From the NCBI GenBank assembly GCA_016790965.1, contig JAEUNZ010000026.1:25814-89813 (forward strand): a stretch of DNA of 64,000 nt, read 5' to 3'. Of this stretch, positions 8,713 through 17,850 are shown piece after piece. This DNA is from SSSZ01 sp016790965 (GTDB taxonomy: Bacteria; Pseudomonadota; Gammaproteobacteria; Burkholderiales; Rhodocyclaceae). The number at the start of each line of letters is the position of its first letter. Within the stretch, counting starts at the first letter, position 1. The notes under the pieces were generated by a model that saw nothing but the letters and a program-made list of their open reading frames with translations, was not told where the DNA came from and ran no database searches. The translations under genes and the position numbers were made by a program.

Positions 8713-9249
8713 ATGGAGCAATATCACGGCACCACGATCCTGTCGGTGCGCCGGGGCCCCCGCGTCGCCATGGGCGGCGACGGTCAGGTGACCCTGGGCA
8801 ACATTGTCGTCAAGGCCACCGCAAGAAAGGTGCGCCGCCTCTACCAGAACCGCATCCTGGCAGGTTTCGCTGGCGGCACGGCGGACGCCTTCACCCTCTT
8901 CGAGCGCTTCGAGGCCAAGCTGGAAAAGCACCAGGGCAATTTGCTGCGCTCCGCGGTCGAACTGGCCAAGGACTGGCGCACCGACCGCATGCTGCGGCGG
9001 CTGGAGGCCATGTTGTCGGTGGCGGATAGCCTGAACTCCCTCATCATCACCGGCAACGGCGACGTGCTGGAGCCCGAGCAGGGCATCGTGGCCATCGGCT
9101 CCGGCGGCGCCTATGCGCAAAGCGCGGCGCGGGCGCTCCTGGAGAATACGGAGCTCGATCCCGCTACAATCGTCACCAAATCCCTGGAGATCGCCGGCGA
9201 TCTCTGTATTTACACCAACCGCAATTTCACCCTGGAGGTGCTGGAATGA
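8713..9249 (+). CDS. hslV: ATP-dependent protease proteolytic subunit HslV
   Basis: A 178-residue subunit of the HslVU (ClpQY) protease, a cytoplasmic double hexamer that degrades unfolded or regulatory proteins. The pre-sequence MEQYHG is followed by TTILSVRR. The first of those threonines becomes the N-terminal catalytic nucleophile after processing. Conserved segments GGDGQVTLGN, FAGGTADAFTLFERFE and IGSGGAYAQSAARAL are present. It overlaps hslU by four bases (ATGA), as expected for a 1:1 complex. Confidence 0.97.
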   Translation: MEQYHGTTILSVRRGPRVAMGGDGQVTLGNIVVKATARKVRRLYQNRILAGFAGGTADAFTLFERFEAKLEKHQGNLLRSAVELAKDWRTDRMLRRLEAMLSVADSLNSLIITGNGDVLEPEQGIVAIGSGGAYAQSAARALLENTELDPATIVTKSLEIAGDLCIYTNRNFTLEVLE

Positions 9250-10583
9250 GCACGATGACGCCCCAGGAAATCGTCCACGAGCTGGACAAGCACATCGTCG
9301 GCCAGGGCAAGGCCAAGAAGGCGGTGGCCATCGCCCTGCGCAACCGCTGGCGCCGGTCCCAAGTGGCCGAGCCCCTGCGCCAGGAGATCACCCCGAAGAA
9401 CATCCTGATGATCGGCCCCACTGGTGTGGGCAAGACCGAAATCGCCCGGCGCCTGGCCCGGCTGGCCAACGCTCCTTTCATTAAGATCGAAGCGACGAAA
9501 TTCACCGAAGTGGGCTATGTGGGGCGGGATGTGGATACGATCATCCGCGATCTGGTCGAGATCGCGGTAAAGAGCCAGCGTGAGCGCGCCATGCAGGGCG
9601 TGCGCGCCCGGGCCGAGGACGCTGCCGAGGATCGTATCCTCGACAGCCTGCTGCCACCGGCCCGCAGCCCCGGTTTTTTCGCCGAGGGCAACGGGCAGAC
9701 GGAAGATAACGCCACCCGCCAGAAATTCCGCAAGAAGCTGCGGGAAGGCGAGCTGGACGACAAGGAGATCGACATCGAAGTGGCGGCCCCGTCCATGCAG
9801 GCCGAGATCTTTGCTCCCCCCGGCATGGAGGAACTGACCCAGCAGATCCAGGGCATGTTCCAGAACATGGGTGGTGGGCGCAAAAAGAGCCGCAAGCTGA
9901 AAATCAAGGAGGCGCTCAAGCTGATCGTCGACGAGGAAGCGGCCCGCCTGGTGAACGACGAGGAGGTGAAGCTGGAAGCGGTGAAAAACGTGGAGCAGAA
10001 CGGCATCGTCTTCCTCGACGAGATCGATAAGATAGCCAGCCGCTCCGAGGCCCACGGCGCCGAGGTTTCCCGCCAGGGGGTGCAGCGGGATCTGCTGCCC
10101 TTGGTTGAAGGCACCACGATATCGACCAAGTACGGCATGATCCGCACTGATCACGTCCTGTTCATCGCATCCGGAGCCTTCCATCTGGCCAAGCCTTCGG
10201 ACCTCATTCCGGAGTTGCAGGGCCGCTTCCCTATCCGCGTGGAGCTGGATTCCCTGTCGGTGGCCGACTTCGAGTGCATCCTGACCCAGACCGACGCCTG
10301 CCTCACCCGTCAGTACCAGGCGCTGCTGGCGACCGAGGGGGTGGCGGTGAGTTTTTCCCAATCCGGCATCCAACGACTGGCGGAAATCGCCTTCCAAGTG
10401 AATGAGAAGACCGAGAACATCGGCGCCCGGCGCCTGTACACGGTGATGGAGAAGCTCCTGGAAGAGGTTTCCTTCGGGGCGGGCAAGGCGGGAATGACCG
10501 ACGTGCAGGTGGACGCGGCTTACGTCAACGTACGTTTGGGCGACCTGGCCGGCGACGAGGATCTTTCCCGGTACGTGTTGTGA
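9246..10583 (+). CDS. hslU: ATP-dependent unfoldase HslU
   Basis: A 445-residue AAA+ ATPase that unfolds substrates and feeds them into HslV. Walker A is GPTGVGKT at residues 57-64, Walker B is GIVFLDEIDKI near 255, and the pore motif GYVGRD follows the N-terminal ATPase segment. The variable intermediate I-domain lies at about 110-240. The C-terminal ARRLYTVMEKLLEEVSF and the final LSRYVL, whose tail inserts into HslV pockets, are typical. Translation is coupled to hslV upstream. The stop overlaps the start of the next gene by one base. Confidence 0.97.
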   Translation: MSTMTPQEIVHELDKHIVGQGKAKKAVAIALRNRWRRSQVAEPLRQEITPKNILMIGPTGVGKTEIARRLARLANAPFIKIEATKFTEVGYVGRDVDTIIRDLVEIAVKSQRERAMQGVRARAEDAAEDRILDSLLPPARSPGFFAEGNGQTEDNATRQKFRKKLREGELDDKEIDIEVAAPSMQAEIFAPPGMEELTQQIQGMFQNMGGGRKKSRKLKIKEALKLIVDEEAARLVNDEEVKLEAVKNVEQNGIVFLDEIDKIASRSEAHGAEVSRQGVQRDLLPLVEGTTISTKYGMIRTDHVLFIASGAFHLAKPSDLIPELQGRFPIRVELDSLSVADFECILTQTDACLTRQYQALLATEGVAVSFSQSGIQRLAEIAFQVNEKTENIGARRLYTVMEKLLEEVSFGAGKAGMTDVQVDAAYVNVRLGDLAGDEDLSRYVL

Positions 10584-11470
10584 TGGCAGAGGGCGGCCTG
10601 CTGCTGCGCATCGTCGCCATCCTCTTTCCCATCTTCGGCATCGTCGCTGCGGGGTTTTTCTACGCCCGGCGCCACAAGCCGGAAATGGCGGTGGCCAACC
10701 GCCTCAACATGGATGTCTTCGTGCCTGCCTTGGTCTTTGCCGCCATGGCCGGCAAGTCATTTGATCTGGCCGCCTTCGGCCCCCTGGCCCTGGGGGCGCT
10801 GCTGGTCCTCCTTACCTGCGGCCTCGTGGCCTGGCCGGTGGCGCGGCTGCTGGGGGTTCCGGCCAAGACCTTCGTGCCGCCCATGCTGTTCAACAACTCC
10901 GGCAACATCGGGCTGCCGCTCGCGGTGCTGGCCTGGGGGGAGAACGCCCTGGCGGCGGCGGTGATCCTCTTCATGGTGGAAAACACCCTGCATTTCACCC
11001 TTGGGGCGCGCCTGCTCGACCCCAGGGCGCGGCTTCTCACCCTCTGGCGTGTGCCGGTGGTGGCGGCCGCCATTGGCGGTTTGGGGGTGGCGGCGTTCAA
11101 GATTCCCCTCTGGTCGCCGGCGGTCACGGCCATCAAGATGCTGGGAGACGTGTCGGTTCCGCTGCTGCTCTTTTCCCTGGGCGTGCGCATGACCGACGTG
11201 TCCCTGGGGGACTGGAAGGTCTCGCTGATGGGGGCTCTAGCCCGGCCTGTTCTGGGCATGGCCGTGGCCTGGGGCGTCGTTCAGGCCCTGGGGATCGAGG
11301 GCCACCAGGCGGCCATGCTCATCGTCTTTGGTTCGCTGCCGCCGGCGGTACTCAACTTCCTCTTCGCCGAACGCTACAAGCAGGAGCCCCAGCGGGTGGC
11401 ATCCATCGTGCTGGTGGGCAATCTGGCGGCGCTGATCTTCCTGCCCGTGTCACTGGCGTTGGTCTTATGA
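10583..11470 (+). CDS. AEC-family (auxin efflux carrier type) membrane transporter
   Basis: A 295-residue inner-membrane protein with about ten hydrophobic helices in two halves, starting ILFPIFGIVAAGFFYARR. Conserved motifs include LFNNSGNIGLPLAVLAWGE and the closing FGSLPPAVLNFLFAERY, as in the AEC/membrane transport protein family (PF03547) that includes MdcF and YfdV-type carriers. The ATG at 10583 shares its A with the hslU stop (TGATG), so it may be translationally coupled to hslVU although functionally unrelated. Its 3' end converges with hslR and overlaps it by six bases. The substrate is unknown, most likely an organic acid. Confidence 0.85.
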   Translation: MAEGGLLLRIVAILFPIFGIVAAGFFYARRHKPEMAVANRLNMDVFVPALVFAAMAGKSFDLAAFGPLALGALLVLLTCGLVAWPVARLLGVPAKTFVPPMLFNNSGNIGLPLAVLAWGENALAAAVILFMVENTLHFTLGARLLDPRARLLTLWRVPVVAAAIGGLGVAAFKIPLWSPAVTAIKMLGDVSVPLLLFSLGVRMTDVSLGDWKVSLMGALARPVLGMAVAWGVVQALGIEGHQAAMLIVFGSLPPAVLNFLFAERYKQEPQRVASIVLVGNLAALIFLPVSLALVL

Positions 11471-11839
11471 GTCGTTGAAGCGACCCAACTGGCGGCGGTC
11501 GCGCTTGGTGGGGCGGCCGTGGCGCTCGGCCGCCGGTTCGGCGATTAGGCGGCGGGTTTCCCGAGCCGCTTCCCGGGCTGCCAGGCTGGCCTGGGTTTCT
11601 TCATAGAGCCTTCGGGCTTCCGGGGCCGGGCCGCGGCGCTCGGAGAGGGCGCGCACGGTCACTTCCCAGGGTTCGGCGGCGGTGATGCTCAGTGCGTCGC
11701 CGACCCGCAGTTCCCGGGCGGGCTTCACGCGCTGGCCGTTCAGATGAACCTTGCCGCCCTCGACTGCTGCGCTTGCCTGGCTGCGGGTCCTGAAGAAACG
11801 CGCTGCCCACAACCATTTGTCGAGGCGCAGTTTGTCCAC
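11465..11839 (-). CDS. hslR: S4-domain heat-shock RNA-binding protein Hsp15
   Basis: A 124-residue basic protein of the Hsp15 (HslR) family. It opens with KLRLDKWLWAARFFRTRSQA, the S4 RNA-binding fold, followed by the VHLNGQRVKPARELRVGD segment. A charged C-terminal tail ends in HGRPTKRDRRQLGRF. Hsp15 binds 50S subunits that carry a nascent chain and helps recycle them under heat stress. It is the last gene of a minus-strand run, three bases after the RND pump, with which it shares no obvious function. Confidence 0.9.
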   Translation of the reverse strand: MDKLRLDKWLWAARFFRTRSQASAAVEGGKVHLNGQRVKPARELRVGDALSITAAEPWEVTVRALSERRGPAPEARRLYEETQASLAAREAARETRRLIAEPAAERHGRPTKRDRRQLGRFNDS

Positions 11840-11842
11840 TGC

Positions 11843-14800
11843 TTACTTTGCTGCGGGCGCAGGTGCGGTGCGCCGATGCCGGGCGAGGAAGTTTTCCACC
11901 AAGGAGTAAACTGCGGGGACCACCACCAGGGTAAGCAGGGTCGAGGACACCATGCCGCCGATGACTGCGATGGAGAGGGGCTGATTGGTTTCCGAGCCAG
12001 CCCCGAGGCCCAGGGCGGCCGGGGTGAGGGCCAGGATGACGGTGGCCGAGGTCATGAGCACCGGACGCATGCGGATGGGGCAGGCGTCGGAGAGGGCTTC
12101 GTCCACACCCATGCCCCCGGCCCTCCGCTGATTGGCGAGATCCACAAGCAGGATGGAGTTCTTGGCTACCAGGCCGATGAGAAGCACCAGGCCGATCATG
12201 GAGTAAATATTGAGCGTCTGGCCGGTGGCCCACAGGGCGGCGATGCCGCCGATGATGGCCAGGGGCTGCGCCAGCATGACGATGAGGGGTTGCAGGAAGG
12301 AGTTGAATTGGCTGGCGAGGACCATGTACAGCAGGACGAGGGCCAGGGTGAAGGCAAAGGCCATGTATTGGGTGGTCTTGCCGAATTCCTCGGCCTGGCC
12401 GATGAGTTTGATCTGGTAGCCGGGGGGCAGGTCGGCGGCCTGGGCCCGTATGCGCTTGACCGCTTCTCCCAGCGGTAGAGTCGGCGTGGCGAAGAAGGTG
12501 GCGGCGTATTGCAGGTCGAAACGGCCAATGACGGCCGGGCCCAGGGTTTCCCGGAAGCTCGCCACGGCATCGAGACGGATCATCTTGCCTTCCGGATTGC
12601 GCAGCCAGATTTTGGCCAGGTCGGAGGGCTGGGTGAATTCGCCCTCTCGGGCCTTGACCCGGACGTCGTAACGCTGGCCGTCGCCGGGATCGTCGTTGTA
12701 CTTGCCGATATCGACCCCACCGGTGAGCATGTTGATGGCCAGGGCGACGTCGCGGGAGCTGAGGCCGGAGGCGGCGATGCGCAGGCGGTCGGGCTCGAAG
12801 ACCAGTTGCGGCAGATCCAGTTGCAGATCGGTATCGATGCGTCCCAGGCCGGGTTCGGTCGCGAGTTTTTGCTGCAGGTCCTTCGAGAGGCGCGCCACCT
12901 CGGCGAGATTCTCCCCGGCGAGGACGAATTGCAGGGGTTCGCCCCGCTGGCCCTGCACCATGGGGTAGGGGGCGGCGAAGGCGCGGGCGCCCGGAATCTC
13001 GGCCAGTTCGCGCCGCAGGATGGGCAAGAGCTCCTGTTGCGAGATGCTGCGCTGGTCCCGGGGTGCCATGCGCGCCACGACCAAGCCCTGATTGACCTGG
13101 CCCGCGCTTCCCAGACCGATGAGGGCGAATTCGGTGACGATTTCCGGATGTCTGGCCAGGGTTTCCTCGACGGCCCGCAGGCGGGTGTCGGTGTAATCGA
13201 TGGATGATCCCAGGGGGGTGCGCAGGTTGACCAGGAAGCGTCCCTCGTCCTGCTCGGGGGCAAAGGTCTTGCCCACTTGGGCGAAGAAAAAAGCGTTGGA
13301 GGCGACGGCGAGAACGGTGAGCAAGACCACCTTCCAGCGGTGGCGCAGCGCCCAGGCCAACAGGCGTCGGTAAAAGGCCTCGAGCCAAGCGAAGCCGCGG
13401 GAGATGAGCGCCGGTAGCCCGCGCCGGGCGTGGCCCTTTTCCCGTACCGTGAGGAAGCGGGAGCAGAGCATGGGGGTGAGGGTGAGGGAAACAAAGAGGG
13501 AGACCAGAACCCCAAAGGTGACGACGACGGCGAAGGAGCGGAAGAACTGGCCGATGATGCCGCTCATGAAGATGACCGGGGCGAAGATTGATACCAGGGC
13601 CAGGGTGGCCGCTAGGACGGCGAAAAATACCTCGTTGGCGCCGTTGATGGCGGCGGAGACCGGGTCGGGGTCGAGTTCCTCCCGGTGGCGGAAGATGTTT
13701 TCCAGTACCACGATGGCGTCGTCCACCACCACGCCGATGAGGAGCAGGAGGCCGAGCAGGGTAAGTGAATTGAGGGTGTAGCCGGCGAAATAGATGACCG
13801 CCACCGCGCCCATGAGGGAGACCGGTATGGCCAGGGCGATGATGAGGGTCGAACGGACCGACAGGAGAAAGATCCAGACCACCAGGGCAGCCAGCAGGGT
13901 GCCTTCGAGCAGGTGTTCCTTGAGGGCGTTGATGATTTCCAGGATGAAGATGGCGTCGTTGGAAACCACGTGCAATTCGAGTCCCGGAGGCAGTTGGGGG
14001 CGTAGTTCCTTGTCCAGGCGCTCCTTCACCCGGTCGATGATGGCGACGGTGTTGGTGTTGGTGACCTTGACGATACCCAGGCCTATGGTCATCTTGCCGT
14101 TGAAGCGGGCCAGTTGGCGGTAGTCAGAAAGGCCATCAACCAGATCGGCAATATCGCCCAAGCGAACCGGAGCGCCGCCCTTCCATGCCACCACTAGGCT
14201 GCCCAGGCGCTCGACGCTGTGGAACTCGAGGTCGAGCTTGACCAGGCTCTCGGTCTTTTGCCCGACGACGAAGCCGCCGGCCATCTGGACGTGCTCCTTT
14301 TCCAGGGCGGCGGTGATGTCCTGGGCGGTCACTCCCAGAGCCGCCATGCGCTCCGGGTGCAGTTCCACCCGGATGGTGCGGTCGCGGCGCCCGCCGAGGC
14401 GCACTTCGCCCACGCCGTCGATGGTCTCCAGGCGTTTCTTGAGGACGTTGAGAGCGTACTGGTTGAGCTGCTGCTGGGTGCGGTCCCCTTGCAGGGCGAG
14501 CCACATGATGGGCTGGGCGTTGGTTTCGACCTTGGCGACCACAGGCGGGTCCACTTCGTCTGGCAGGCGGCGCAGCACTTGATTGACCTTGGCCTGGACC
14601 TCGTTAAAGGCGACGTCGATCTTCTTTTCCAGCCCGAAGGTGATGCCGATGACCGAAACGCCGGGCGAGGAGGTGGACTGGATGTGCTCTATGCCCGGGG
14701 TGGAATTCACAGCGCTTTCGATGATGTTGGTGATCGAGGCGTCGACGATTTCCGGATTGGCGCCCCGCAGGGCCGTGGTGACCGATACCACAGGAAATTC

Positions 14801-14920
14801 GATGTAGGGGTAGCGGTCCATCCCGATGCGGCCGTAGCTGATGAGACCGAAGAGGACCAGCACGCCGCTGACCATCCACGCCAGGACGTGGCGCTTGATG
14901 GAAAGTTCGGGCAGGGTCAT
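11843..14920 (-). CDS. RND multidrug-type efflux permease (HAE family)
   Basis: A 1025-residue inner-membrane proton-driven efflux pump. It has the usual RND layout: one N-terminal transmembrane helix, a large periplasmic loop, six helices, and a repeat of the pattern. SIKRHVLAWMVSGVLVLFGL opens the protein. The proton-relay aspartates are in GVVVDDAIVVLENIF in TM4. The sequence resembles the MdtB/MexF-like hydrophobe/amphiphile class and not heavy-metal RNDs, because the TM4 motif lacks the GAMxDAA pattern of CusA (present at 45.9 kb). It overlaps its adaptor gene by four bases. No outer-membrane factor gene is adjacent, so it must borrow a TolC. Confidence 0.93.
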   Translation of the reverse strand: MTLPELSIKRHVLAWMVSGVLVLFGLISYGRIGMDRYPYIEFPVVSVTTALRGANPEIVDASITNIIESAVNSTPGIEHIQSTSSPGVSVIGITFGLEKKIDVAFNEVQAKVNQVLRRLPDEVDPPVVAKVETNAQPIMWLALQGDRTQQQLNQYALNVLKKRLETIDGVGEVRLGGRRDRTIRVELHPERMAALGVTAQDITAALEKEHVQMAGGFVVGQKTESLVKLDLEFHSVERLGSLVVAWKGGAPVRLGDIADLVDGLSDYRQLARFNGKMTIGLGIVKVTNTNTVAIIDRVKERLDKELRPQLPPGLELHVVSNDAIFILEIINALKEHLLEGTLLAALVVWIFLLSVRSTLIIALAIPVSLMGAVAVIYFAGYTLNSLTLLGLLLLIGVVVDDAIVVLENIFRHREELDPDPVSAAINGANEVFFAVLAATLALVSIFAPVIFMSGIIGQFFRSFAVVVTFGVLVSLFVSLTLTPMLCSRFLTVREKGHARRGLPALISRGFAWLEAFYRRLLAWALRHRWKVVLLTVLAVASNAFFFAQVGKTFAPEQDEGRFLVNLRTPLGSSIDYTDTRLRAVEETLARHPEIVTEFALIGLGSAGQVNQGLVVARMAPRDQRSISQQELLPILRRELAEIPGARAFAAPYPMVQGQRGEPLQFVLAGENLAEVARLSKDLQQKLATEPGLGRIDTDLQLDLPQLVFEPDRLRIAASGLSSRDVALAINMLTGGVDIGKYNDDPGDGQRYDVRVKAREGEFTQPSDLAKIWLRNPEGKMIRLDAVASFRETLGPAVIGRFDLQYAATFFATPTLPLGEAVKRIRAQAADLPPGYQIKLIGQAEEFGKTTQYMAFAFTLALVLLYMVLASQFNSFLQPLIVMLAQPLAIIGGIAALWATGQTLNIYSMIGLVLLIGLVAKNSILLVDLANQRRAGGMGVDEALSDACPIRMRPVLMTSATVILALTPAALGLGAGSETNQPLSIAVIGGMVSSTLLTLVVVPAVYSLVENFLARHRRTAPAPAAK

Positions 14921-16014
14921 TGGGATTTGGACGGGGCGGGCGCTGCCGCTGCCGGGGCGCCTTTTACCGTGACGGGCGCATCCTGGGTGAGAAATCCGGC
15001 GCCGTCCAGGGCCACGCTTTCCCCTCCTTTGAGGCCGTCGATGATTTCCACCAGGCCCCCTTCCTTGCCCCCGGTGCGGACGATCTGCTGCCGGACCTTG
15101 CTGCCCTCGACCACATAGACGACCTTGCCGACAGGGCGCAGGACCACCGACTGCTCCGGCACCATGAGTGCGCCTTCGCGGGTGCCGGTGATGACCGTGG
15201 CGTTCACCGACCCCCCTCCCCGCAGGGCGCCAGAATTGTCAATGCGGGCGATGGCTTCTATGGCGCGGCTGCCTTCGAGCAGCGTCGGGCGGATATCCTC
15301 GATGGTGCCCTCGACGGGGGAATCGGGCGCCATCGGACTGACCAGGCGTACGGGCTGTCCGATGCGCAGGCGGGGGCCGGCGCTTTCCGGGAAAGGCAGG
15401 TTGGCGCGCAGGCGGGCATTGGAAATGAGGCGGAACACCGGGTCGCCGACCTTGACGTAATCGCCGACGCTGACGATCTGAACCTCGACGTTGCCGTCGA
15501 AGGGCGCGATGACTTCGGTGCGCCCCAGGCCGTGCCGGGAAATTTCGCTCCGGGCCCGGGCGGCGGCGAGTTGGCTGCGCAGGGCGTCGCGCTGGGCGGT
15601 GACGTCGTCGAGGGCATTGCGGGAAATGAAGTTGCGCGCGACCAGTTCCGTCTGGCGGGTGATCAGGCGTTCCTGCTGGCCCAGCAGGGCCTCCAGGCGG
15701 GCGACCTCGGCCCGGTCGGCGGCGGCCTGCTGGGTTGCGTCCAGGGGGTCTATGCGGGCCATGACCTGCCCCTTCTTCACTGGTTGCCCGCCGTGCACGT
15801 GGACGGCGACGATGCGGCCCGCAATTTCGGCACCCACCTTGGGGTCGAGGACGGCCTCCAGCGAGCCCAGGGTGCGCTCGACCACTTCGAAGCGCGCGGG
15901 CTGGACCTGAGCGACGGTGATGAGGGTGGAAGGCGGCCCCTTTTTCTCGGGCGCTTTCTCACTGCAGGCAGCTACGGCCAGCGCCGCCAGAACGAGGACC
16001 AGCCGTGGTTTCAT
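14917..16014 (-). CDS. RND efflux periplasmic adaptor lipoprotein
   Basis: A 365-residue membrane-fusion protein. The signal ends in a lipobox (LAALAVAAC), so it is probably anchored to the inner membrane by lipid. The lipoyl-like half GAEIAGRIVAVHVHGGQPVKKGQ, an alpha-helical hairpin (about residues 110-165), and the beta-barrel segment with IEVIAPFDGNV-like residues (TEVIAPFDGNVEVQIVSVGD) follow the family order. It links the RND permease encoded next to an outer-membrane channel. Its ATG overlaps the lysA stop by four bases, so its expression is coupled to lysine synthesis. Confidence 0.92.
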   Translation of the reverse strand: MKPRLVLVLAALAVAACSEKAPEKKGPPSTLITVAQVQPARFEVVERTLGSLEAVLDPKVGAEIAGRIVAVHVHGGQPVKKGQVMARIDPLDATQQAAADRAEVARLEALLGQQERLITRQTELVARNFISRNALDDVTAQRDALRSQLAAARARSEISRHGLGRTEVIAPFDGNVEVQIVSVGDYVKVGDPVFRLISNARLRANLPFPESAGPRLRIGQPVRLVSPMAPDSPVEGTIEDIRPTLLEGSRAIEAIARIDNSGALRGGGSVNATVITGTREGALMVPEQSVVLRPVGKVVYVVEGSKVRQQIVRTGGKEGGLVEIIDGLKGGESVALDGAGFLTQDAPVTVKGAPAAAAPAPSKSQ

Positions 16015-17273
16015 CGTGGCAGGCAGGACTCGCCGGAGAACAATTCGGGGATGGATTCCCGTCGCCGCACCAGATGGGTCTGCTCACCGTCCACCAGAAT
16101 TTCGGCGGCCCGGGGGCGGGTGTTGTAGTTGGAACTCATGGCCATGCCGTAGGCGCCGGCCGAGAGGACCGCCAGCAGGTCGCCGGGAGCCAGGGCCAGA
16201 GTCCGGTCCTGGCCGAGGAAGTCGCCGGTCTCGCAGACCGGCCCCACCACGTCCCAGGCGCGGGTTTCACCTGCATGTTCCACCACCGGCACGATGTCGT
16301 GCCAAGCTTCGTACAGGGCGGGGCGCATGAGGTCGTTCATGGCGGCATCGACGATGGCGAAATTCTTCTCCTCGCCGGGCTTCAGGTATTCGACGCGGGT
16401 CAGCAGCACGCCGGCATTCCCCACCAGGCGGCGCCCCGGTTCGAGGACCACCTGGAGTCCCCGGCCCGAGAGGCGGTCGAGAAGGGGCGTCAGGTAGGCG
16501 GCCACGGTGGGCTGCTCCTGCCCCTCCCGGTAGCGGATGCCGAGGCCGCCGCCCAGGTCCAGGTGGCGAATGGCGACGCCGTCGGCGGCCAGCCGGTCGA
16601 CCAGGGCGAGAATGCGGTCCAGCGCCTCGGTAAACGGAGAGGGATCGAGTAATTGGGAGCCGATGTGGCAGTCGATGCCGGTGACATTCAGATGGGGTAG
16701 AGCGGCGGCCCGCCGGTAGAGTTCGGCGGCCTGGTCGTAGGCGACGCCGAACTTCGCTTCCTTGAGACCGGTGGAGATGTAGGGGTGGGTCTTCGGGTCC
16801 ACGTCGGGATTGACGCGCAGGCTGACCGGGGCGCGTGTGCCCAAAGAGCCCGCGACGGCGTCGAGACGCTCCAGTTCGGCGGCGCTCTCGACGTTGAAAC
16901 AGAAGATGCCGGCCTGGAGGGCCTGGCGCATTTCCTCGGTTGTCTTGCCGACGCCCGAAAAGACGACCTTGCTCGGATCGGCTCCAGCGGCCAGCACCCG
17001 GGCCAGCTCACCGCCGGAAACGATGTCGAAGCCGGCGCCAAGGCGGGCAAAGAGATTGAGGATGGCCAGATTGGAATTGGCCTTGACGGCGTAGCAGACG
17101 AGAGCGCCGGCGCCGGCCGGATGGCCGGAGAGTACCTCGGTGAACTCCCTCAGGGAGGCTTCCAGGGCCGCGCGGGAATAGACGTAGGCCGGGGTGCCGA
17201 AGTGCTGGGCGATATGGGCAAGACTGACGGATTCGGCGTGGAGCACGCCAGCTTGGCGGGGGAAGGGGCTCAT
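16011..17273 (-). CDS. lysA: Diaminopimelate decarboxylase
   Basis: A 420-residue PLP enzyme that converts meso-diaminopimelate to L-lysine, the last step of the lysine pathway. The PLP-binding lysine is K64 in CYAVKANSN. The phosphate- and substrate-binding segments (FNVESAAEL, HIGSQL, DLGGGLGI, EPGRRLVG) and the catalytic CETGDFLG near the C-terminus are all present. It overlaps lptM upstream and the RND adaptor downstream by four bases each. lptM-lysA is a common pairing in betaproteobacteria. Here the following genes are efflux genes, and dapF is not adjacent. Confidence 0.97.
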   Translation of the reverse strand: MSPFPRQAGVLHAESVSLAHIAQHFGTPAYVYSRAALEASLREFTEVLSGHPAGAGALVCYAVKANSNLAILNLFARLGAGFDIVSGGELARVLAAGADPSKVVFSGVGKTTEEMRQALQAGIFCFNVESAAELERLDAVAGSLGTRAPVSLRVNPDVDPKTHPYISTGLKEAKFGVAYDQAAELYRRAAALPHLNVTGIDCHIGSQLLDPSPFTEALDRILALVDRLAADGVAIRHLDLGGGLGIRYREGQEQPTVAAYLTPLLDRLSGRGLQVVLEPGRRLVGNAGVLLTRVEYLKPGEEKNFAIVDAAMNDLMRPALYEAWHDIVPVVEHAGETRAWDVVGPVCETGDFLGQDRTLALAPGDLLAVLSAGAYGMAMSSNYNTRPRAAEILVDGEQTHLVRRRESIPELFSGESCLPR

Positions 17274-17449
17274 CGGGTGGGGGAAGAGGTGTCCGTGTTA
17301 ACATGGTGGGCTCCGGCCTCTTGGCGGGCGGGAGCCTTGCCTAGGAGCGGGTCGGGCGCCGGACCCGGCGGCATGGAGAGTGCGCCCTTGGTGCCGCAGC
17401 CCCCCAGGATCAGTCCGGAAAACAGCAGTGCCAGGGGGAATCGGGACAT
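17270..17449 (-). CDS. lptM: Small lipoprotein LptM (YifL)
   Basis: A 59-residue lipoprotein with signal SRFPLALLFSGLILGGC and the signature CGTKGALSMPP right after the lipidated cysteine. LptM (YifL) binds the LptD/E translocon and promotes its disulfide maturation in E. coli. The start ATG at 17449 is set by the signal peptide. It overlaps lysA by four bases. It is divergent from cyaY with only 43 bases between the two start codons, so the two promoters must overlap. This head-to-head lptM/cyaY pair is conserved in proteobacteria. Confidence 0.9.
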   Translation of the reverse strand: MSRFPLALLFSGLILGGCGTKGALSMPPGPAPDPLLGKAPARQEAGAHHVNTDTSSPTR

Positions 17450-17492
17450 GTTAATGACGGATCGGTCAGTAATCGGGGGATGGTAGCACATC

Positions 17493-17819
17493 ATGAACGA
17501 CAGCGAATTCGAATCCCGCGCCGAGCAAGTACTCGCCAGGCTTGAGGCCTCCCTCGAGGCTTCGGGCGCAGACCTGGACTGGGAGAGGGCGGGCAGCGGC
17601 ATCCTGGAAATAGAGTTTGCCGACGGTAGCCGCATGGTCGTCAATCGCCATGGCGCGGCCCAGGAAATCTGGGTGGCGGCGCGCTCGGGGGGCTTCCATT
17701 TTCGCTGGGATGGTCAGCGCTGGGTCGATACCCGTGGCGGCGCCGAATTGTTCGGGCGACTCGCGCAACTGCTAAGCGAGCAGGCCGGGGAGTCGGTGAG
17801 GGTTTGGGGTGATGGGTGA
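17493..17819 (+). CDS. cyaY: Frataxin-like iron-sulfur assembly protein CyaY
   Basis: A 108-residue cytoplasmic frataxin homologue that binds iron and modulates cysteine desulfurase IscS. The N-terminal acidic helix (DSEFESRAEQVLARLE and DLDWERAGSG) is the iron-binding face. The beta-sheet signature LEIEFADGSRMVVNRH and the QEIWVAARSGGFHFRW strand with its conserved tryptophans follow. Length is normal for the family. It is divergent from lptM. Confidence 0.95.
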   Translation: MNDSEFESRAEQVLARLEASLEASGADLDWERAGSGILEIEFADGSRMVVNRHGAAQEIWVAARSGGFHFRWDGQRWVDTRGGAELFGRLAQLLSEQAGESVRVWGDG

Positions 17820-17850
17820 GGGCGCGCGCAACTGCTCGGGCGCTGCGGCC

